Under the pieces are notes generated by a model. That model was not told where the DNA came from, did no database searches, and worked only from the letters and a program-made list of their open reading frames with translations. From the NCBI RefSeq assembly GCF_025854275.1, contig NZ_CP107567.1:2666001-2730000 (forward strand): a DNA stretch of 64,000 nucleotides, read 5' to 3'. The position numbers and the translations under genes are program-made. Shown here one piece after another: positions 45,585-54,360 of this stretch. Each line of letters starts with the position of its first letter. The stretch's first letter is position 1. This DNA is from Streptomyces peucetius. Lineage in GTDB: Bacteria > Actinomycetota > Actinomycetes > Streptomycetales > Streptomycetaceae.

Positions 45585-45790
45585 GTTGTTCGTGGGTTGG
45601 ACGGGCCGTCGTAAGGTCCAGAGGCCCAGAGACACCGGGTGTGGCTTTCAGGGGGTTGCCCTCGATGGTTCCCGCCACCTGGCCGCCCGGTGTCTCACGA
45701 CGACTCGGCCGCTGATTAGGAGCTGCGAGCCCCTGCGGGTGCATCGCTGAGTAGGACCACGCTGGCGAGGTCGTCCGGGAGGACAACGCA
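45585..45790 (+). ncRNA. IS110 bridge RNA (seekRNA) with readable target and donor guides
   Basis: A 5' stem (TGGAC/GTCCA, 45598-45620) precedes two loops. The target loop is closed by a perfect 11-bp stem, 45629-45639 with 45686-45696. It contains TCAGGGGGT (45648-45656), identical to the left target flank 45571-45579, and CCAC (45675-45678), complementary to the right target GTGG at 47019-47022. The donor loop is closed by GACGAC/GTCGTC (45699-45704, 45770-45775). It contains ATTAGGAG (45715-45722), identical to the right end 47011-47018, and GTAGGACC (45751-45758), reverse complement of GGTCCTAC at 45577-45584. Layout matches the described IS621-type RNA. The outer limits are inferred. Confidence 0.85.
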
Positions 45791-45812
45791 TATCGAACGA
45801 CCGGAGGAACAG

Positions 45813-47003
45813 GTGGCCCAGATCTGGGCGGGTACGGACATCGGCAAGACGCACCATCACTGCGTGGTCCTTGACGCCGAGGGCAAGCGGCTGCTGTCGC
45901 GGCGGGTGCTGAACGACGAGCCGGAGCTGCTGGCTCTGCTCGCCGATGTGCTGGCGATCGACGAGGACGTGGTGTGGGCGGTCGACGTCGCCGACGGCAT
46001 GGCCACTCTGCTGATCAACGTGTTGCTCAACCACGGGCAGCAGCTCGTCTACATACCCGGCCTGGCGGTCAACCGGGCATCCGCCGGCTACCGGGGCGTG
46101 GGCAAGACTGACGCCAAGGACGCGACCGTCATCGCCGACCAGGCCCGGATGCGACGGGACCTGACGATCCTGCGGCCGGACGACGAACGGGCCGTCGAAC
46201 TGCGGATCCTCACGGACCGCCGCGCCGACCTCAACGCGGACCGCACCCGCCGGATCAACCGCCTTCGTGGCCAACTCACCAGCATTTTCCCGGCGTTGGA
46301 ACGCGTACTGGATCTCGGCAACGTCGGCCCGCTGATCCTCCTGACCGGCTACCAGACCCCGGCCGCCCTGCGCCGAACCGGCCGCAGCCGACTGGAGACC
46401 TGGCTCAGGAACCGCAAGGTCCGCAGCGCCGAAGCCCTCGCCGAGGCCGCCCTCGAAGCTGCCGGGCGCCAGCACACCGCCGTCCCCGGGGAGAAGATCA
46501 CCGCCCAGGTGATCCACACCCTGGCGAAGGAGGTGATGAGCCTCAACGAGCAGATCGCCGAGATCGACAAGCTCATTGCGGCCCGGTTTCGCGAACACGA
46601 GCTCGCCGAAGTGATCTCCAGCATGCCCGGCATCGGCCCCCTCCTGGGCGCCGAGTTCCTTGCCGCCACCGCGGGCGACATGAGCCGCTTCGGCAGCTCC
46701 GACCGCCTGGCCAGCTTCGGAGGCGTGGCTCCGGTGCCCCGGGACTCCGGCAACGTCAGCGGCAACCTGCATCGCCCCCGGCGTTACCACCGCGGCCTGC
46801 AGCGCGTCTTCTACACCTCCGCGCTGATCAGCATCCGCAACTGCGACGCGTCCCGCCGCTTCTACGAACGCAAACGCTCCGAAGGCAAGCGGCATACGCA
46901 GGCGGTCCTCGCCCTGGCCCGCCGACGGGTCAACGTCCTGTGGGCCCTGATCCGTGACGGACGGTGTTTCCAACGCGAACTCCCGGTCACAGTCCCGGCT
47001 TGA
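45813..47003 (+). CDS. IS110-family transposase (DEDD recombinase)
   Basis: The 396-residue protein has the RuvC-like DEDD N-terminal half (WAGTDIGKTHHH with Asp9, VVWAVDVADGMA, YRGVGKTDAKDATVIAD), a helical linker, and the C-terminal Tnp domain. That domain holds the helix-hairpin-helix-like MPGIGPLLGAEFLAATAGD and the serine-containing RRYHRGLQRVFYTSALISI region. IS110 enzymes join DNA with a bridge RNA encoded in the element. The GTG at 45813 follows GGAGGAAC. No frameshift or stop interrupts it. It is coded in the same direction as the host operon. Confidence 0.95.
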   Translation: MAQIWAGTDIGKTHHHCVVLDAEGKRLLSRRVLNDEPELLALLADVLAIDEDVVWAVDVADGMATLLINVLLNHGQQLVYIPGLAVNRASAGYRGVGKTDAKDATVIADQARMRRDLTILRPDDERAVELRILTDRRADLNADRTRRINRLRGQLTSIFPALERVLDLGNVGPLILLTGYQTPAALRRTGRSRLETWLRNRKVRSAEALAEAALEAAGRQHTAVPGEKITAQVIHTLAKEVMSLNEQIAEIDKLIAARFREHELAEVISSMPGIGPLLGAEFLAATAGDMSRFGSSDRLASFGGVAPVPRDSGNVSGNLHRPRRYHRGLQRVFYTSALISIRNCDASRRFYERKRSEGKRHTQAVLALARRRVNVLWALIRDGRCFQRELPVTVPA

Positions 47004-47020
47004 CAACATCATTAGGAGGT

Positions 47021-47405
47021 GGGGTTGTCCGCGGGCTCGTTCGCCGAGCAGGAGCAGTACGTCAAGGACTCCATCAAGATCGGTGTGAACTCGCTGAACG
47101 GCAACCCGCATCTGTCCGAGGACGAGGTCAAGCAGATGAGTTGGGACACGATCAGCACCCAGTCCCCGATCGACAACGCGGACTACAGCCTGGAGTCGAT
47201 GGCGCAGGCACACGGCGAGGTCAAGCAGACCTGGGCCAACACCACATATGACGTGATGGACGCGCAGAACGATGCCCTGGAGCGTGCGGGGATCATCGAT
47301 CCGGTCGTGCGGGAGCGGATGGACGAACAGATCAGGCAGGATCTCGATCCGGATCAGGCCACGGTCGACCAGGCTGAGCAGCCGCGGTGGGGGGAGAGTC
47401 GCTGA
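47021..47405 (+). pseudogene. 3' part of the interrupted WXG-like partner gene
   Basis: It continues the 45317 frame from the G completing a GTG valine codon and encodes VGLSAGSFAEQEQYVKDSIK and further acidic helices ending PRWGESR. A GTG at 47019 after AGGAGG, supplied in part by the IS right end, could allow a truncated product to be translated. The TGA at 47403-47405 overlaps the ATG of the RHS gene (TGATG). Confidence 0.82.
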
Positions 47406-50400
47406 TGGGTGGTCTGGGGGATCTGACCGACAAACTGGTCGACGGTTTCGACAAGGGGATCGACAAGGGCAAGGAACTGGTCGGCGAAGGTGTCGACTGG
47501 ACGACGGACAAGGTTGGCGCGGGTCTGGAGAAGGTCGGCGCGGACGACTGGGCGGACGCGGTCGAGGACTGGGGTGATGAGACCGCGTCCTCAATGGGCG
47601 CGGAGGTGGGTGAGCAGCAGCTCGGCCAGAGTGAGGAGGCCGATGAGCTGATCCACGGCCGGCCGGAGAAGATCGCTGCGACGGTGAAGAACCTGCGCGA
47701 TTTCCAGAAGGCGTTCGATCTGGTCGGCGGGGGGATGAAGAAGCTGGACTCCGGCCGCTGGAAGGGTGAGGCCGCCGACACCTTTAGGGAGAAGTTTTCC
47801 ACTCTGCCCACGGACTGGCTGCGCGCGGCGGACGCGTTCGAGGACGCGGCCAAGGCACTGGAGACCTACTCGAAGGCGGTCACCGGCGCGCAGAGCAAGG
47901 CCAAGGAGGCGATCGCCCTCTACAAGGAGGGCGAGGCCGACTCCAAGACGGCGGTCGACGCGTACAACAAGAAGGTCGACGCCTACAACGCCGCCCGCAA
48001 CGGGGACAGTCCGCTCCCGCACCCCGGTCAGTTCTCCGACCCGGGCAAGGCCAAGCGCGCCCGAGCCCGGGAGATCCTCGCCGATGCGCGCAAGGCACGT
48101 AACGAGGCGGGGGAAACCGCGAAGAGTGCGGTCACGGCGGCCATGGCGCATGCCCCGCAGGAGCCCACCGGGCGGGAGAAGCTCAAACTCGAGTTCCTGG
48201 ATCACCAACTGGCTCAGAGTGTGGAGGTCATGCACCTGGCCGGCGGCGTGGTCAAGGGCGCAGCGGGCATCGTGAACTTCGTCCGCTCCATCGCCCCGAT
48301 CGACCCGTACAACCTGACCCACCCGGCCGAGTACTACAAGGGCGTCAACATGACGCTCGCCGGCATCGCCTCCACCGCCGCCAACCCCGACCGGGCCTTG
48401 AAAAACGCCTGGGACGCCGCCAAGGGCGACCCGTCCGAATTCATCGGCCGCCTCATCCCCGAACTCCTCGGAACCAAAGGCGCAGGCGCAGCCAAGGGCC
48501 TGGTGACCGCGGGCAAGCACCTCCCCGACGGCCACAAGCCCGGAGGCGCCCGAGGAGATCACGACCGGGATCCCGACAGCGGTGGCAAGAAGTGCACGGA
48601 CACCAAGTGCGACGGAGACCCGGTCGACGTTGCGACCGGCCGGATGCTCCTGCCCCAGACCGACATCGCCCTTCCCGGCTCCCTGCCCCTGCTTTTCCGG
48701 CGCACGCATGACTCCTCGCACCGCTCCGGCCGCTGGTTCGGCCCCACCTGGTCGTCCACCGTCGACCAGAGACTGGACATCGACTCCGAGGGAATCGTGT
48801 TCAGCTGCGCCGAAGGCAGCCTGCTCGCCTACCCGCACCCGGCCCCCGGGGTGCCGGTCATGCCCACCCACGGACGGCGCTGGCCGCTGGACCGCGTCGA
48901 CGGCGGCTACACGATCACCGACCCCGACACCGGACAGGTCTGGCACTTCACCGACCACACCCCGGAACTCGCGCTCCTCGCCCAGATCGACGACCGCAAC
49001 GGCCGCTGGATCACCTTCGAACACGATGAGACCGGCGCCCCGACCTCGATCGTCCACCACGGCGGCTACCACCTGAAGCTGACCACGAGCAACGGCCGAA
49101 TCACGGCCCTTCACCTCGTGGGCGCGGCGAGGGACGGCTCCGACCAAGAGATCCTCCGATACGACTATTCCGACGGACATCTCACCGAAGTGACCAACTC
49201 CTCTGGTCGGCCGCTGCGCTTCGGCTGCGACGAACACGGCCGCATCACCTCGTGGACCGACACCAACGGCAGCCACTACGACTACGTCTACGACGACCAG
49301 GACCGCTGCGTATACCAGAGCGGCACCAACGGTCACGTCGAATCCCGCTTCTCCTGGGACGACACCGACCCAGAAACCGGCCTGCGGATGACGTCCATCA
49401 CCGACGGCCTCGACCACACCAAGCGCTACGTGATCAACAAGCGTTCCCAAGTCGTTGCCGAAATTGACGCGTTGGGGGCGATCACCCGCTTCGAGTACGA
49501 CCGCTACAACCGACTGCTGGCGCGGACGAATCCGCTGGGCCACATCAGCCGCTTCTCCTATGGAGAGCACGGCCGCATCACGGTGCTGGAGCGTCCGGAC
49601 GGACGGCAGGCGCGGGCCGAGTACGACGACAACGGGATGCCGATACGCCTCGTCGGCACCGATGGGAACGTCACACGCCAGACCTTCGACGAGCGCGGCA
49701 ACCGCACCTCTGTGACCGATCCCTCGGGCGCGACGACGGAGTTCGAGTACGACGAGGCCAGCCGGCTCACCGCGGTGACGGACCCGCTCGGCGCCACCAC
49801 CCGTCTCATCCTGGACCGTCGGGGTCTTCCCTTCGAGGTCACCGATCCGTTGGGTGCCACGACCCGCTACGAACACGATGCCTTCGGCCGTACGGTGCGG
49901 ATCACCGACCCCCTCGGCGCAGAGACGAGACTGGAGTGGACGGTCGAGGGCCGGCTGTCCCGGCGCACTGCACCCGACGGCACGGTGGAGTCCTGGACGT
50001 ACGACGGCGAGGGCAACTGCCTCAGCCACACGGACGCGATGGGCGGCACCACCCGCTTCACATACACGGACTTCGACCTGCTGACGGCACGCACAGGCCC
50101 GGACGGAGTCCGCCACAAGTTTTCCCACGACACCAACCTGCGGCTGACGCGGGTGACCAACCCACAGGGCCTGACGTGGGACTACGCCTACGACGCGGCA
50201 GGCCGACTGGTCACGGAGACGGACTTCGACGGCCGGGCGCTGAGCTACGACTACGACGCGGCGGGCCGTCTGGTCTCCCGGGCGAACGGCCTCGGGCAGA
50301 CGATCAGGCTCGACCGCGACACCCTCGGTCGGATCGTCCGCAAGGACGCCGCGGGGGCGGTCAGCACCTACGAGTACGACATCTTCGACCAACTGGCGGC

Positions 50401-52033
50401 GGCGACCGGCCCGGACGCGACCCTTGTCCGTCTCCGGGACCGCTTCGGCCGCCTGAAGTCGGAGACAGTGAACGGCCGCAGGCTCTCCCTGACCCATGAC
50501 AAGGCGGGTCGCCGAACGGGGCGGACCACTCCGGGCGGGGCAGTGAGCTCATGGTCGTACGACGTGTCGGGCCGAAGAACGGAACTCACCACTTCAGGCC
50601 GCACACTCGCCTTCGGATACGACGCAACGGGTCGCGAAACGTCTCGTACGGTCGGCGACTTCGCGTCCCTGATCTCGATGTTCGATGTGATGGGCCGTCT
50701 TACCACCCAGGAGGTCACCGGCGGCCGGGGCCACCACCTCCAGCACCGTGCCTATGCCTACCGCCCCGACGGCAACCTCGTCTCCCTCACGGACGAACTC
50801 TCCGGCCCCCGGCGCTTCGACCTGGATGCGGCGGGCCGCGTCTCTGCTGTCCATGCAAACGGCTGGAGCGAGCAGTACGCGTACGACGAGGCGGGAAACC
50901 AGACGGAGGCGTCCTGGCCGTCGACCCATCCGTCCCACGATGCAACGGGTTCGCGGACGTACCAGGGCACCCGCATCACCCACGCGGGCGCGGTCCGCTA
51001 CGAACACGATGCCCAGGGCCGCGTCACACTCCGCCAACGAACTCGCCTCTCTCGGAAGCCGGACACCTGGCGCTACACATGGGACGTCGAGGACCGCCTG
51101 AGCTCCGTCACCACCCCGGATGGCACGGTCTGGCGGTACCTGTACGACCCCCTGGGTCGCCGAATATCGAAGAAATCCCCGCTGGAAACCGTCCACTTCA
51201 CCTGGGACGGCACGACCCTCTGCGAACAGACGGCGGGCGAGATCACCCTCACCTGGGACCACGCGGGCCTACGCCCCCTGACCCAGACGGAACGCCGGGC
51301 CGACACCACCGACGACCGCTTCTTCGCCATCGTGACGGACCTGATCGGCACCCCGACGGAACTTGTCGACGAGTCGGGCGAGCTTGCCTGGCGGACCCGC
51401 ACCACCCTCTGGGGCACGACCACATGGACCCGCGACGCCACGGCATACACCCCGCTCCGCTTTCCGGGCCAGTACTTCGACCCGGAGTCGGGTCTCCACT
51501 ACAACTACTTCCGCTACTACGACCCGGAATCGTCCCGCTACCTCAGCCCGGACCCGCTGGGCCTCGCCCCGGCTCCGAATCCGGCAACATACGTCCACAA
51601 CCCGCATAGGTGGAGCGACCCGCTCGGGCTTTCACCGTGCCCGGAAGAGCGCGGAAAATACGACTTCCGGCAGCCCAACCCTGATTTTCCGCCCGACCCG
51701 GCCGCCGTAGACGCCATGAGGTCGGCCCCGCGCGGCGGAAACATCGACTGTTCGGAAATCGCGGAGCGAATACTCGAGGGCTCTAGCGGCAACGGGAAGA
51801 TCATCAATTTTACTCTCCGGGAAAGCGGCGAAATCAATATCCCCGAGAACATGGGCTCACAGGTGACTGAGTACCGGTATCATGATGTATATACGGACGG
51901 AAAGTACGTATACGACCCGGCAATGAGCAGCGATCCCATTCCCTTCGGGGACTATGAACGTGCGATTCGACTGAATAACCCCGATAAGAAATTGATCGTT
52001 GGCAGCGGAGGCTACGACGGCCCCCTTTGGTGA
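47405..52033 (+). CDS. T7SS-type RHS polymorphic toxin with papain-like C-terminal domain
   Basis: The 1542-residue protein begins with a helical putative T7SS-secreted domain (W-x-G at RWKGEAADTFREKF, near 119), then a linker, a DPVDVATGRM pre-RHS region near 405, and about 1000 residues of RHS/YD repeats (YDxxGRL-type). The RHS core ends in RYYDPESSRYLSPDPLGL, then HRWSDPLGL at 1405-1409, the self-cleavage motif. The last 133 residues are the toxin tip, with a Cys1449 (NIDCSEIAERIL), His1493 (YRYHDVY) and Asp1504 (YVYDPAM) arrangement. This fits papain-like toxins. Its lower GC indicates a swapped-in tip. Start overlaps the partner gene stop. Confidence 0.9.
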   Translation: MGGLGDLTDKLVDGFDKGIDKGKELVGEGVDWTTDKVGAGLEKVGADDWADAVEDWGDETASSMGAEVGEQQLGQSEEADELIHGRPEKIAATVKNLRDFQKAFDLVGGGMKKLDSGRWKGEAADTFREKFSTLPTDWLRAADAFEDAAKALETYSKAVTGAQSKAKEAIALYKEGEADSKTAVDAYNKKVDAYNAARNGDSPLPHPGQFSDPGKAKRARAREILADARKARNEAGETAKSAVTAAMAHAPQEPTGREKLKLEFLDHQLAQSVEVMHLAGGVVKGAAGIVNFVRSIAPIDPYNLTHPAEYYKGVNMTLAGIASTAANPDRALKNAWDAAKGDPSEFIGRLIPELLGTKGAGAAKGLVTAGKHLPDGHKPGGARGDHDRDPDSGGKKCTDTKCDGDPVDVATGRMLLPQTDIALPGSLPLLFRRTHDSSHRSGRWFGPTWSSTVDQRLDIDSEGIVFSCAEGSLLAYPHPAPGVPVMPTHGRRWPLDRVDGGYTITDPDTGQVWHFTDHTPELALLAQIDDRNGRWITFEHDETGAPTSIVHHGGYHLKLTTSNGRITALHLVGAARDGSDQEILRYDYSDGHLTEVTNSSGRPLRFGCDEHGRITSWTDTNGSHYDYVYDDQDRCVYQSGTNGHVESRFSWDDTDPETGLRMTSITDGLDHTKRYVINKRSQVVAEIDALGAITRFEYDRYNRLLARTNPLGHISRFSYGEHGRITVLERPDGRQARAEYDDNGMPIRLVGTDGNVTRQTFDERGNRTSVTDPSGATTEFEYDEASRLTAVTDPLGATTRLILDRRGLPFEVTDPLGATTRYEHDAFGRTVRITDPLGAETRLEWTVEGRLSRRTAPDGTVESWTYDGEGNCLSHTDAMGGTTRFTYTDFDLLTARTGPDGVRHKFSHDTNLRLTRVTNPQGLTWDYAYDAAGRLVTETDFDGRALSYDYDAAGRLVSRANGLGQTIRLDRDTLGRIVRKDAAGAVSTYEYDIFDQLAAATGPDATLVRLRDRFGRLKSETVNGRRLSLTHDKAGRRTGRTTPGGAVSSWSYDVSGRRTELTTSGRTLAFGYDATGRETSRTVGDFASLISMFDVMGRLTTQEVTGGRGHHLQHRAYAYRPDGNLVSLTDELSGPRRFDLDAAGRVSAVHANGWSEQYAYDEAGNQTEASWPSTHPSHDATGSRTYQGTRITHAGAVRYEHDAQGRVTLRQRTRLSRKPDTWRYTWDVEDRLSSVTTPDGTVWRYLYDPLGRRISKKSPLETVHFTWDGTTLCEQTAGEITLTWDHAGLRPLTQTERRADTTDDRFFAIVTDLIGTPTELVDESGELAWRTRTTLWGTTTWTRDATAYTPLRFPGQYFDPESGLHYNYFRYYDPESSRYLSPDPLGLAPAPNPATYVHNPHRWSDPLGLSPCPEERGKYDFRQPNPDFPPDPAAVDAMRSAPRGGNIDCSEIAERILEGSSGNGKIINFTLRESGEINIPENMGSQVTEYRYHDVYTDGKYVYDPAMSSDPIPFGDYERAIRLNNPDKKLIVGSGGYDGPLW

Positions 52034-52055
52034 CGAAAAGAAAGGCATCGGATCC

Positions 52056-52469
52056 ATGTCGACACGTTTCCGTGTGGCGGGCGAGACCCTCAGACGTCTG
52101 GGGGCCTTGGAGTGGCTCAAGCTCAGCGCGGGGTCTCACCCGGACCACGGTCACCTTCAAGTTCCCTACATCGGCTGGCGGTTCGCTGAGCCGAGCGACG
52201 AGAAGCTCCGGACCATCGAAGACGCCGTCCGAACGACCCCGACTCAGGTGGACTGGGATGTGGACACCTCCCGGCGGAATTGGCTTCTCGCACCGGCACG
52301 CCTTCTAGGGGACGGTGCGAACCCAGCAGCCTCACCGGCCTTCGACGAACGCGTTGAGGCGGCGACCCGGGATCAGGGTTTCTGCGCACAGGCCTTGACT
52401 GACCTCGACGCGATCATGCGGACCCTGGGCGAGCTCACCGCCGTGCAAGAGGACCCGCACGGGGACTGA
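52056..52469 (+). CDS. Presumed immunity protein to the RHS toxin
   Basis: The 137-residue cytosolic protein begins MSTRFRVAGETLRRLGALEW and includes WRFAEPSDEKLRTIEDAVRT. No known immunity family is recognised. Position directly after the toxin tip (22 bases) is the usual place for the cognate immunity gene, and the size suits one. The ATG follows AAAGG by 10 bases. Confidence 0.7.
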   Translation: MSTRFRVAGETLRRLGALEWLKLSAGSHPDHGHLQVPYIGWRFAEPSDEKLRTIEDAVRTTPTQVDWDVDTSRRNWLLAPARLLGDGANPAASPAFDERVEAATRDQGFCAQALTDLDAIMRTLGELTAVQEDPHGD

Positions 52470-52473
52470 GCTG

Positions 52474-52850
52474 TTACTGCCGCTGATCCATGGCCCACCG
52501 CCCGTTCGCGCGGGCGGGCGATACGCCGGTGAGGTCCAGGTCGACTGCCTCCATGATCGGGCGGCCGTCGGTCGGCTTCTCCAGGGCCTTTTCCACCCGT
52601 TTGCGCAGCTGGGTGTTCAGTTCGCGCAGGCGGCCTCTTCCAGCTCCGTCGGGGCCCCATCAGCAGGCCCTGCGCGTTGCAGTTGAGTGGGAAGGCGATC
52701 GGCTCGCGGATGTTCGGCTCATCGGCCAGGAACATGGCGCATTCGCCAGCGTCCGCCGCTTCGGCACGGATTCGACCGGCCGCGTCACGACCGACCCTGC
52801 GCGGGGCCGGAGACGGAAGCCTCCCGGCCGGCCACCCACCATCCCCTACG
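52474..52850 (-). pseudogene. Frameshifted remnant of an unidentified gene
   Basis: On the minus strand the frame reads ECAMFLADEPNIREPIAFPL and NCNAQGLLMGP. At the GGGGCCCC run near 52650 it shifts by one base, then reads as LRELNTQLRKRVEKALEKPT, later EAVDLDLTGV and NGRWAMDQRQ, and ends with TAA at 52474. Codon use and protein-like composition in both halves suggest an old single gene that lost frame. The 5' limit is uncertain. Such scraps are common downstream of polymorphic toxin loci. Confidence 0.4.
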
Positions 52851-53526
52851 CGGCGGGCACGCGCGCGCCTATCAAGGCACTCGGATTGGCTGCCCACTTG
52901 GACGTAGAATTTCTCTCGCCACAAAAAATCTGGCTCGCACCACCTCGAACCGGAATCTACTGAAAGGATCTGGCTTGGCTTTCTTTCGGGGCGTCTCTGC
53001 ACGCCGCTAAAACTAGAGACGCACATCTCGATGGAGTAGTTATCGCGATTCACTCTTTTCGATTCCCACTGGCAGACCACAGACCCGAAGTGGCGTCTCT
53101 GGCGATAGAGGATGGATCAGGTAGGAACTTCGCCTATCCGAGACAGGAGTCAAGGCGGAATTCAACAGCGACCGGACCTACTCTTTCCATTGGGGTATTG
53201 AGACATCCCCCTCACTGATTCGTGAGCCGGAACAGACGTGTTCGGCCGGCCGGGAGCCAAGGGACGACGCACCGTGATTCGCGCGAACAGCTTCCGGCCC
53301 GCCACGCGGCCGATCAGGGTGCGCGCAGCCCCGCCCGCCAGCGCGGGAAGCGCGGAGGGCGGGGACCGTGGCCACGGGCGGGCGGGGCGAAGCGCCCCTC
53401 AATCCGAGTACCTCGAACCATGAACCCACCGACAGACCGGAGCATCCAAACGGAAGAGGGCACTCGCACGCCGTCGAGCCGGTGACTCGGCTCAGGACAC
53501 AGGCGGCAGTCCGGCTGGAAGCCGGT
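52851..53526. other. Gene-poor, A/T-richer junction downstream of the toxin locus
   Basis: About 670 bases hold no RBS-preceded frame I can support. The stretch 52890-53230 is lower in GC than its surroundings, and a GGGGCGAAGCGCCCC-like hairpin occurs near 53385-53400. It probably marks the end of the accessory island. Confidence 0.45.
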
Positions 53527-54360
53527 TCAGAACACCTCCCGCACGAACCTCCTTGCCGTCTCCTCCAGCACCTCCACCCCGTCCCGCGCCCACAGCTCGT
53601 CGTTGAACAGCTCCACCTCGATGAAGCCCGTCCAACCCGCCGCCTCCACCCGCTGCCGCCACCCGCGCATGTCGATCGCGCCGTCGCCGAGCTGGCCGCG
53701 GCCGTTGAGGACGCCGGCGGGCAACGGGGTCGTCCAGTCGGCCAGTTGGAAGGAGAGGATGCGTCCGGACGCGCCCGCCCGGTCGACCGCTTCCGGGGCC
53801 CGGTCGTCCCACCAGATGTGGTAGGTGTCGACGACCACGCCCACCTGGTCCGCGGGGAAGCGTTCCGCGAGGTCCAGGGCCTGGTCGAGGGTGGAGACGA
53901 CGCAGCGGTCCGAGGCGAACATCGGATGCAGGGGCTCGACGGCGAGGCGGACCCCGCGTTCGGCCGCGTAGGGCGCGAGTGCGGCGAGCGCGTCCGCGAT
54001 GCGCTCGCGGGCCGCTGCCAGGTCCCTGCTGCCGGGCGGGAGACCGCCGGAGACCAGCACCAGCGTGTCCGTGCCCAGGGTCGCCGCCTCGTCGATCGCG
54101 GCGCGGTTGTCGTCCAGGGCGCGGGCCCGGTCGGTCTCGTCGATCGCGGTGAGGAAGCCGCCGCGGCACAGGGAGGTGACCTCCAGCCCCGCGTCCCGTA
54201 CGAGCTTGGCCGTGGCGTCGAGCCCGTACGCGGCGACCGGTTCGCGCCACAGGCCCACGGCGGGGACGCCGAGCCGGACGCACGCCTCGGCCAGTTCGGG
54301 CAGCGACAGCTGTTTGACCGTCATCTGGTTGATGCTGAAGCGCGTCAGGTCAGGGCTCAC
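53527..54360 (-). CDS. TIM-barrel sugar phosphate isomerase/epimerase
   Basis: The 277-residue xylose-isomerase-like TIM barrel includes metal/acid motifs LAVEPLHPMFASDRCVVSTL, VGVVVDTYHIWWDDRAP and FIEVELFNDELWARDG. The family contains IolI, IolE, IolH and hydroxypyruvate isomerases. The substrate is not fixed. The GTG at 54360 overlaps the DUF993 stop (GTGA). It is the third gene of the Gfo/Idh-DUF993-isomerase operon. Confidence 0.87.
   Translation of the reverse strand: MSPDLTRFSINQMTVKQLSLPELAEACVRLGVPAVGLWREPVAAYGLDATAKLVRDAGLEVTSLCRGGFLTAIDETDRARALDDNRAAIDEAATLGTDTLVLVSGGLPPGSRDLAAARERIADALAALAPYAAERGVRLAVEPLHPMFASDRCVVSTLDQALDLAERFPADQVGVVVDTYHIWWDDRAPEAVDRAGASGRILSFQLADWTTPLPAGVLNGRGQLGDGAIDMRGWRQRVEAAGWTGFIEVELFNDELWARDGVEVLEETARRFVREVF

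Larger units (their letters stand above)
45580..47018 (+). mobile_element. IS110-family insertion sequence (1439 bp)
   Basis: The element is bounded by a GT core on both sides (45578-45579 and 47019-47020), with no other target duplication and no long terminal inverted repeats, as expected for IS110. It holds a ~230-base non-coding left part and one transposase gene. The interrupted gene restores its frame when the element and one GT are removed, so the ends are exact. The intact transposase and RNA suggest it could be active. Confidence 0.9.

Noticed and set aside
45648..47594. Open frame antisense to the IS110 transposase
   Set aside because: It crosses both the transposase and the IS right boundary, so it cannot be a real gene.
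47591..50497. Long antisense open frame (968 codons) opposite the RHS gene
   Set aside because: GC-rich third positions of the RHS repeats on the plus strand suppress stops on the other strand. The frame has no RBS or domain and is low complexity.
53222..53485. Short plus-strand frames downstream of the toxin island
   Set aside because: No convincing RBS, Arg/Gly-rich composition and no recognisable domain.
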